DNA of 64,000 nucleotides from a bacterium (GTDB taxonomy: Bacteria > Campylobacterota > Campylobacteria > Campylobacterales > Sulfurimonadaceae). The notes under the pieces are model-generated. The model ran no database searches and had not been told where the DNA came from. It saw only the letters and a list, made by a program, of their open reading frames with translations. Of the stretch, positions 57,756 through 64,000 are shown piece by piece (position 1 is the first letter of the stretch; each line of letters starts with the position of its first letter). The position numbers and the translations under genes are program-made. Location: contig JAHJGM010000009.1 in NCBI GenBank assembly GCA_018824305.1, positions 62,001-126,000 on the forward strand, written 5' to 3'.

Positions 57756-60053
57756 ATGAGAATAAACTCTGTAGTATTTAAAATGCTTATACCGTTGATC
57801 ACTGTCGCCATATTGGTGCTCGGTATCACTTTAATTGTCACGCAGACATACTTAAAGCAAGTCATCGAAAATATTTTTATAGAACTGCAGGTACATCATC
57901 TAGAAAAATTATATAGTCTGAAAATGGAAAATATTTTAGCGACAATCAAACAAAACGGGATCGCTGTCGCCGATTCAGACGACGTGAAAAAATTTCTTGC
58001 CAGTGATGATGCCAAAAAAGGAAAAATCTCTGAAAAAATGAAAAAAAAGCTGGACGATCTAAAACGGTTTTACAATTTAGAACATATATTTATTGTCCAG
58101 GCAGAGAGCGGAAATTATTTTACAGAAAAGGGCTTTATCAAAGTTATAGATACTTCAAACAAAGAGAGTCAGTGGTTTTTAAGGACAATAAATAGTGAGA
58201 AAAGATTTTTGATCAATGTGGACAGCGATATAACGGGAAGTCTGCATATTTGGTTAGATGCAGTCGTCGGAGACGTAAACAAACCACTTGGACTAGCCGG
58301 AACAGGGATGGATATCAGCAGTATTTATGAAATTGCATTGGAGGACTTTAAAAAAGAGAGTGCAGATGTAATGATCATGGATAACGCAAAAGTGATTATC
58401 GGCTCTTCGAATAATAAAAAACAAATAAATTCTTCAAAGATAGCAGCTATGCAAAAGGAAAAACACAATAACGAAAATCTTGTCCAATATCGTTTAAAAA
58501 ATGAAGACAGATATCTGTTGTTCATCCCGATAAATGAATTAAGTCTGACAATTATCGTAGATTTTTCAAAGGAAAAATTTCTAAATCCTTTGCGCGGTGT
58601 ATATGACAGGATTATCATAGGCGGATTCATTCTATTACTCTTTATTTTTATTATCGGTATTTGGACATTTACATATTTTGTATCAAGACCATTAAAAAGA
58701 ATAGCTTCAGCCGTCAGCAACTATGATTATTTTTCTGATTTGGGGCTAAAAGGTTTCCAAAATATGGGTTATGAAGTCGATATGATATGTGACGCGTTTA
58801 ATACAAATACAAGAATGTTAAAAAGTACGATAGATAATTATAGACAAAATGAAGAGTTGTTAAGAAGTATCATCAATGCAGCGGATGATTTGATATTTTA
58901 CAAAGATATGAAGCTGAGATATATAGGATGTAACAGTGCTTATGAAAAGTGGAGTGAAACTAGTGTCGATCAGATAATAGGTCTAACAGACAGTGACCTT
59001 TATCCGCCCGATATAGCTGAGAGTCATATGAAATTTGATCAAATGGTCATGAAGCAAAAACGGACAATTATTGTTGAAGAAAAGTTTGAAAAACCTGAGG
59101 GGACAATAATTCTTGAAGTTAAAAAAAGTCCGTTTTATGATCAATTTGGTAATTTAAAAGGTCTTGTTGTAGTTGCTCGCGATATCACGGTGGTGAAAAA
59201 TATGGAGACGAGTCTGCGAACATTGAATATAACGCTTGAAAGAAGAGTAGATGCCAAGACGCAAGAGCTGCAAAAGTCCAATGAGATACTTGAGACACAT
59301 ATAGCGGATCTAAATATTTTAAACTATAAGCTGATAAAAGCCAAAGAGGAAGCGCAACAAGCTGCACAGGCAAGATCAAACTTCATCAGCGGTATATCAC
59401 ATGAGTTGCGCACACCGTTAAACGCGATAATAAATTTTACGGATCAGGTCGTAGAAGATTTTGAAGAGATGTTAGTGAACAAAGAGCTGCAAGAAGATAC
59501 AAAAGGGTACCTAAAAAGAGTGATGGTCAATTCAAGGCACCTTCTTCAGCTCATAAACGATCTGTTGGAGTTTACAAAAGCAGAAGCAGGGAAAATAGAT
59601 TATAAAATTGAGAAAAATAATATAAACACTATAATCAAGATGGCATTTAGTAATACATATTCGCTTTTAAACGGTTCACAAGTCGAGTTTTTTTTAAAAT
59701 TGGATGATGACCATATGGAGGGTATGGTGGATGCAAGGAGATTTTTACAGGTACTGCTCAATCTGCTTTCAAATGCGATCAAGTTTACAAAGCATGGCTA
59801 TGTAGAGTTAAGAAGTTTTCGAGAGGATGAAAATATTATAGTCGAAGTGGAAGACACGGGTAAAGGGATCCCGCAAGATAAATACAAAATAATATTTGAA
59901 CCGTTTTTGCAAGTAAATAGTACGGATAGCGGAACGGGACTGGGACTGGGACTTGCAAAAAGGATGTGTGATGATATGGGCATTGAGATCTCATTTACTT
60001 CCGTTGAAGGAGAGGGCACTATCTTTAGACTTGCTATAAAGATGGCGTCATGA
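57756..60053 (+). CDS. Sensor histidine kinase with extracytoplasmic sensor and PAS domain
   Basis: TM-Cache-like-TM-HAMP-PAS; H-box ISHELRTPLNAIINF; N, G boxes. Confidence 0.9.
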   Translation: MRINSVVFKMLIPLITVAILVLGITLIVTQTYLKQVIENIFIELQVHHLEKLYSLKMENILATIKQNGIAVADSDDVKKFLASDDAKKGKISEKMKKKLDDLKRFYNLEHIFIVQAESGNYFTEKGFIKVIDTSNKESQWFLRTINSEKRFLINVDSDITGSLHIWLDAVVGDVNKPLGLAGTGMDISSIYEIALEDFKKESADVMIMDNAKVIIGSSNNKKQINSSKIAAMQKEKHNNENLVQYRLKNEDRYLLFIPINELSLTIIVDFSKEKFLNPLRGVYDRIIIGGFILLLFIFIIGIWTFTYFVSRPLKRIASAVSNYDYFSDLGLKGFQNMGYEVDMICDAFNTNTRMLKSTIDNYRQNEELLRSIINAADDLIFYKDMKLRYIGCNSAYEKWSETSVDQIIGLTDSDLYPPDIAESHMKFDQMVMKQKRTIIVEEKFEKPEGTIILEVKKSPFYDQFGNLKGLVVVARDITVVKNMETSLRTLNITLERRVDAKTQELQKSNEILETHIADLNILNYKLIKAKEEAQQAAQARSNFISGISHELRTPLNAIINFTDQVVEDFEEMLVNKELQEDTKGYLKRVMVNSRHLLQLINDLLEFTKAEAGKIDYKIEKNNINTIIKMAFSNTYSLLNGSQVEFFLKLDDDHMEGMVDARRFLQVLLNLLSNAIKFTKHGYVELRSFREDENIIVEVEDTGKGIPQDKYKIIFEPFLQVNSTDSGTGLGLGLAKRMCDDMGIEISFTSVEGEGTIFRLAIKMAS

Positions 60054-60151
60054 TTCTTTACACTGTTTCATTGATTTTAGATTAAAACTAGATTTTATGA
60101 ACAACATACTATAATAAAAAGTTACTAATTTACTTTTTATAGGCAATCATT

Positions 60152-63100
60152 TTGAGCAAAAAACCAGCATTTACGCATCTACATCTTCATACGGAATATT
60201 CACTTTTAGACGGTGCGAACAAGATATCAAATTTAGTAGAGCGGGCAAAAGAACTCGGTATGACATCCGTGGCTATGACGGATCACGGAAACATGTTTGG
60301 AGCCATAGATTTTTACCATCAGATGAAAGGTGCCGGACTAAAGCCTATCATCGGGATGGAGGGTTACATCCATAACGGCGAAGAGATAGACGACAAGTCC
60401 ACAAAACAGCGTTTTCATATCTGTCTGTTCGCCAAAAACGAGATCGGTTACAAGAATCTTATGTATCTCTCTTCAAAAGCCTTTATTGATGGCTTTTACT
60501 ATTTCCCCCGCATCAATAAAAAAGAGCTTCGCGAACACTCTGAGGGGCTTATTTGTACCTCCGCTTGTCTTCAGGGTGAAGTAAACTGGCATCTCAACAC
60601 TCAAAGTGAGCGTAATGTCAAAAACGGTGCTTTAGGGTATGAGGGTGCTAAAAAAGCAGCCCTTGAATACAAAGAGATCTTCGGCGAAGATTTTTACCTA
60701 GAACTGATGCGTCACGGTATCCCTGACCAGATGTTTATAGATGAGACCGTATTGACTTTGGCACGTGAGCTTGAGATCAAAGTCGTTGCGACGAACGACA
60801 CCCACTATACATACTCTGACGATGCCCAGTATCACGAAGCGTTTATGTGTATCGGGATGAATAAACTCTATGATGACCCAAACCGTATGCGTCACTCCGT
60901 ACATGAGTTTTATCTCAAATCCCCTGAACAGATGGCGCGTCTTTTTGCGGACATCCCTGAAGCACTGGAACATACACAGGAAATAGTCGAGAAGTGTCAG
61001 CTTGAACTCAACCTCGGAAATCCTACCCCTCCAAACTTCAAATTTACAAAAGAGTATGCCGCTAAAGAGGAACTTGGCATCGACAATGTCGATGATGATG
61101 AGAGTGTCCCTGTAAAAGAGCGCAAGACTGCACTGGATAAAAACGATGCTGAGTATTTTATTCATCGCTGCCGTGTAGGTCTACAAAACAGACTCGTACA
61201 TGTACCGCAGGAAAAACATGAGGAATACAGAGAGCGTTTAGAGTTTGAGATAGCGGTCATCAACTCAATGAAGTTCCCGGGATATATGCTCATCGTCTGG
61301 GATTTCGTAAAAGAAGCTAAAAATATGGGTATTGCCGTAGGACCAGGACGTGGTTCTGCAGCTGGGAGTCTGGTTGCATACTCTTTAGAGATAACCGATA
61401 TCGACCCGATGAAATACGACCTGCTTTTTGAGCGTTTCTTGAACCCTGAACGTGTAAGCATGCCCGATATCGATATGGACTTTATGCAGGCACGTCGCGG
61501 CGAGATCATCGACTATGTGGTTAAAAAGTATGGACGTAATCAGGTCGCACAGATCATCACCTTTGGTTCGCTTCTGGCTAAAGGGGTCATCCGTGATGTT
61601 GCGCGTGTCCTTGATATGCCGCTCTCTCAAGCAGACAAGATGGCAAAACTGATCCCTGATGAACTAGGTATAACACTAAACGGCAAGAGTAAAAAAGGCG
61701 AGTTTATCGAGGGTGCTTATCAAAAAGAACCAAAACTCGTCGAGATGATAGAAACAGACCCTCAGGTCGCAAGAGTTTGGGAGTTTAGTAAAAAACTAGA
61801 GGGTCTAAAACGTAACTCGGGTATGCATGCCGCAGGTGTCGTTATCTCAAACGAAGAGCTTTGGAAAAAGACGCCTATCTATAAACCCTCAGGCGAGGAT
61901 ACCTTTGTCACACAGTATTCGCTAAACTACCTTGAAGATGTCGACTTAATCAAATTCGACTTCTTGGGTCTGAAGACTTTAGATGTTATAGACAATGCTA
62001 TCAAGCTTGTAAAAGCGCGTTATGATGTAGATGTAAACTGGCACGCCATAGATGAAAACGACCCGAAAGTCTATGATGTTATCCGCGGCGGAGACACGGT
62101 AGGGATGTTTCAGATAGAGTCTTCGGGTATGCAGGACCTTAACCGCCGTTTGATGCCCGACAGCTTCGAAGACCTGATCGCGGTCTTGGCACTATATCGT
62201 CCGGGACCGATGGAGTCGGGGATGCTTGACAGCTTCATCGAACGTAAACACGGGCGTGAGCCGATCGAGTACACGTTTGCAGAAATGGAGCCTATCTTAA
62301 AGCCCACGTATGGGGTCATCGTCTACCAAGAACAGGTCATGCAGATCGTTCAGACCATAGGCGGTTTCTCTCTTGGTTACTCGGATATTATCCGTCGTGC
62401 CATGGGGAAAAAGAAGGATATGTCCGCATATAACGACGAGTTTTCTCAAGGTGCCAAGGGGCAGGGACATGATTATGATAAGGCGTCAAAGCTCTTTGAT
62501 CTGATCGAAAAGTTCGCGGGATACGGTTTTAACAAATCCCACTCTGCGGCTTATGCGATGGTCACGTTTCAGACTGCATGGCTGAAAACCTACTATCCAA
62601 ATGAGTTTATGGCAGCACTATTGACCAGTGAAAAAGACAACACGGACAAGGTCGTAAAATATATCGATGAAGTAAAACACATGGGTATCACGCTTTCACC
62701 GCCTGATATCAACCACTCACAGTTAGAGTTTTCAGCAATAACAAAAGATGATCAAGATGTTATCCTTTTTGGGCTAGGCGCCATTAAGGGTGTTGGAAGT
62801 GCTGCTGTCATGTCGATACTTGAAGTCATTAGAGAGGGTGGCGAGTTCACTTCTATGGAGGACTTTGTTAACCGCATAGAACCTAGCAAAGTCAATAAAC
62901 GCGTTATTGAGTCGATCATCAAAGCGGGCGGTTTTGACAGATTCGAATTTTCAAGAAAAGCACTGCTTGACCAGATAGAACTGCTTGTAGATACTGCAAA
63001 AAAAGCAAGTGATGCGAAGAAAAATGCGATGGGCAGCCTTTTTGGAGATGATGCTGAGATAACTCAGGTTAAACTTGATCTGAAAAATTCAGGCGAATAT

Positions 63101-63739
63101 GAACTACGCGAGATTTTAGAGTTTGAAAAAAATACGCTGGGATTTTATGTATCGGGGCATCCGCTTGACAGTTACCGCGAGGAGATGGATGGTCTAAACT
63201 ATGCACTTTCATCCGATATCGAAAATATAGAGGATGGTTCAACGGCTATCTTTATCGGTAAAGTTGAAGAGATACAAAAGAAGGTCTCTAAAAAAGGCAA
63301 CGCTTTTGGTATCGTGACTTTAATGGACTTTCACGGGAACATCGAAATGATGCTTTTCTCAGACAAGCTTGAAGAGTTAAGTACGATGGACCTGGATGAG
63401 CCTGTCGCTTTTAAAGTGAAAGTCACCCATACAGAGATGTTTACACGCATCGCCGTTTTAAAAGTCCTCTCTTTAAAAGATGTTAAAAAAGAGTCGAAAA
63501 AGGTGAAGACCACCATAATGGAAAAACCTCAAGAACCGTTAAATATCAGCATCCATCTTAATTCAGCGACAAAAGAGTTAGAAGAGTTATATACGATTGT
63601 AAGACGCCATCCCGGAAAACGTGCGTTAAAGCTTACCATCGTCTCGAAACTTCAAAATGTCGTGATCGAGTCTGCCATCAGGGTCGATAATGCAATTTTA
63701 GAAGAGTTGCAGAAGTTGGAATACATCAATATCTTGTAA
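60152..63739 (+). CDS. dnaE: DNA polymerase III alpha subunit
   Basis: PHP FTHLHLHTEYSLLDGA; PDIDMDFMQARRGEII; GYGFNKSHSAAYAMVTFQTAWLK. Confidence 0.97.
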   Translation: MSKKPAFTHLHLHTEYSLLDGANKISNLVERAKELGMTSVAMTDHGNMFGAIDFYHQMKGAGLKPIIGMEGYIHNGEEIDDKSTKQRFHICLFAKNEIGYKNLMYLSSKAFIDGFYYFPRINKKELREHSEGLICTSACLQGEVNWHLNTQSERNVKNGALGYEGAKKAALEYKEIFGEDFYLELMRHGIPDQMFIDETVLTLARELEIKVVATNDTHYTYSDDAQYHEAFMCIGMNKLYDDPNRMRHSVHEFYLKSPEQMARLFADIPEALEHTQEIVEKCQLELNLGNPTPPNFKFTKEYAAKEELGIDNVDDDESVPVKERKTALDKNDAEYFIHRCRVGLQNRLVHVPQEKHEEYRERLEFEIAVINSMKFPGYMLIVWDFVKEAKNMGIAVGPGRGSAAGSLVAYSLEITDIDPMKYDLLFERFLNPERVSMPDIDMDFMQARRGEIIDYVVKKYGRNQVAQIITFGSLLAKGVIRDVARVLDMPLSQADKMAKLIPDELGITLNGKSKKGEFIEGAYQKEPKLVEMIETDPQVARVWEFSKKLEGLKRNSGMHAAGVVISNEELWKKTPIYKPSGEDTFVTQYSLNYLEDVDLIKFDFLGLKTLDVIDNAIKLVKARYDVDVNWHAIDENDPKVYDVIRGGDTVGMFQIESSGMQDLNRRLMPDSFEDLIAVLALYRPGPMESGMLDSFIERKHGREPIEYTFAEMEPILKPTYGVIVYQEQVMQIVQTIGGFSLGYSDIIRRAMGKKKDMSAYNDEFSQGAKGQGHDYDKASKLFDLIEKFAGYGFNKSHSAAYAMVTFQTAWLKTYYPNEFMAALLTSEKDNTDKVVKYIDEVKHMGITLSPPDINHSQLEFSAITKDDQDVILFGLGAIKGVGSAAVMSILEVIREGGEFTSMEDFVNRIEPSKVNKRVIESIIKAGGFDRFEFSRKALLDQIELLVDTAKKASDAKKNAMGSLFGDDAEITQVKLDLKNSGEYELREILEFEKNTLGFYVSGHPLDSYREEMDGLNYALSSDIENIEDGSTAIFIGKVEEIQKKVSKKGNAFGIVTLMDFHGNIEMMLFSDKLEELSTMDLDEPVAFKVKVTHTEMFTRIAVLKVLSLKDVKKESKKVKTTIMEKPQEPLNISIHLNSATKELEELYTIVRRHPGKRALKLTIVSKLQNVVIESAIRVDNAILEELQKLEYINIL

Positions 63740-63748
63740 GGAGCATGT

Positions 63749-64000
63749 ATGAGAGTCATAGTATCTATTTTGTTATTAGCCCTAACACTATTAGGTGCTA
63801 CCTCTCTTAATCGTGCCATTTTAGATGTGAATGAAGAGAAGATCTATGAGCTTTTACATGAGTGTAAAAATATCAATCTTCAAGACCATAATGGGAACAC
63901 GCCTTTGCACGCCGCAGCAAGAGTAGGTCGTGTAACTATTGTCAAAGCTGTCCTTAAATGTAAGCCTGATGCAGATATAAAAAACAAAAGAGGCAACACG
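63749..64000 (+). CDS. Ankyrin-repeat protein with signal peptide (truncated at window end)
   Basis: MRVIVSILLLALTLLGATS; NLQDHNGNTPLHAAARVGRVTIVKAVL. Confidence 0.8.
   Translation, partial: MRVIVSILLLALTLLGATSLNRAILDVNEEKIYELLHECKNINLQDHNGNTPLHAAARVGRVTIVKAVLKCKPDADIKNKRGNT

Noticed and set aside
1-64000. CRISPR arrays, rRNA and tRNA genes, prophage
   Set aside because: No regularly spaced repeats, no rRNA-like or tRNA-like sequence and no phage structural genes recognised by reading; a dedicated scan was not possible

Overview
This 64 kb window looks chromosomal and Campylobacterota-like (Sulfurimonas/Sulfurovum type, inferred only from protein character). It has four parts. (1) A hydrogenase island, ~0-36 kb, encodes four distinct [NiFe]-hydrogenases: a soluble hydrogenase whose small subunit is fused to a NirB-like flavoprotein; a six-subunit Ech-type group 4 complex; a regulatory-looking hydrogenase directly downstream of a TetR regulator; and a membrane-bound HydABC uptake enzyme. 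It also carries HydD-type proteases, a CbiMNQO-type nickel transporter and hypF/B/C/D/E/A. A lower-glycolysis cluster (eno, pyk, pgk, gap) sits inside the island, and a HEPN-like / VF530 / RhuM-Fic cassette interrupts the hyp operon. (2) 36-44 kb holds an MCP with a CZB domain, a Tat-exported SQR-like protein, efp, a DJ-1 family gene and a minus-strand phosphorelay. (3) 44.5-60 kb is a chemosensory cluster with several apparently degenerate signalling parts. (4) dnaE and a truncated ankyrin gene end the window. Main leads: a TetR/hydrogenase putative H2-sensing module with a shared palindrome TGAAY-N4-ATTCA at four promoters; the flavoprotein-hydrogenase fusion; a Cys-to-Asn change at a proximal-cluster ligand position in three small subunits; a protease-like protein lacking two Ni-ligand residues; and an over-represented octamer TACATGTA. 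All homology calls are from reading the translations; no database search was run.
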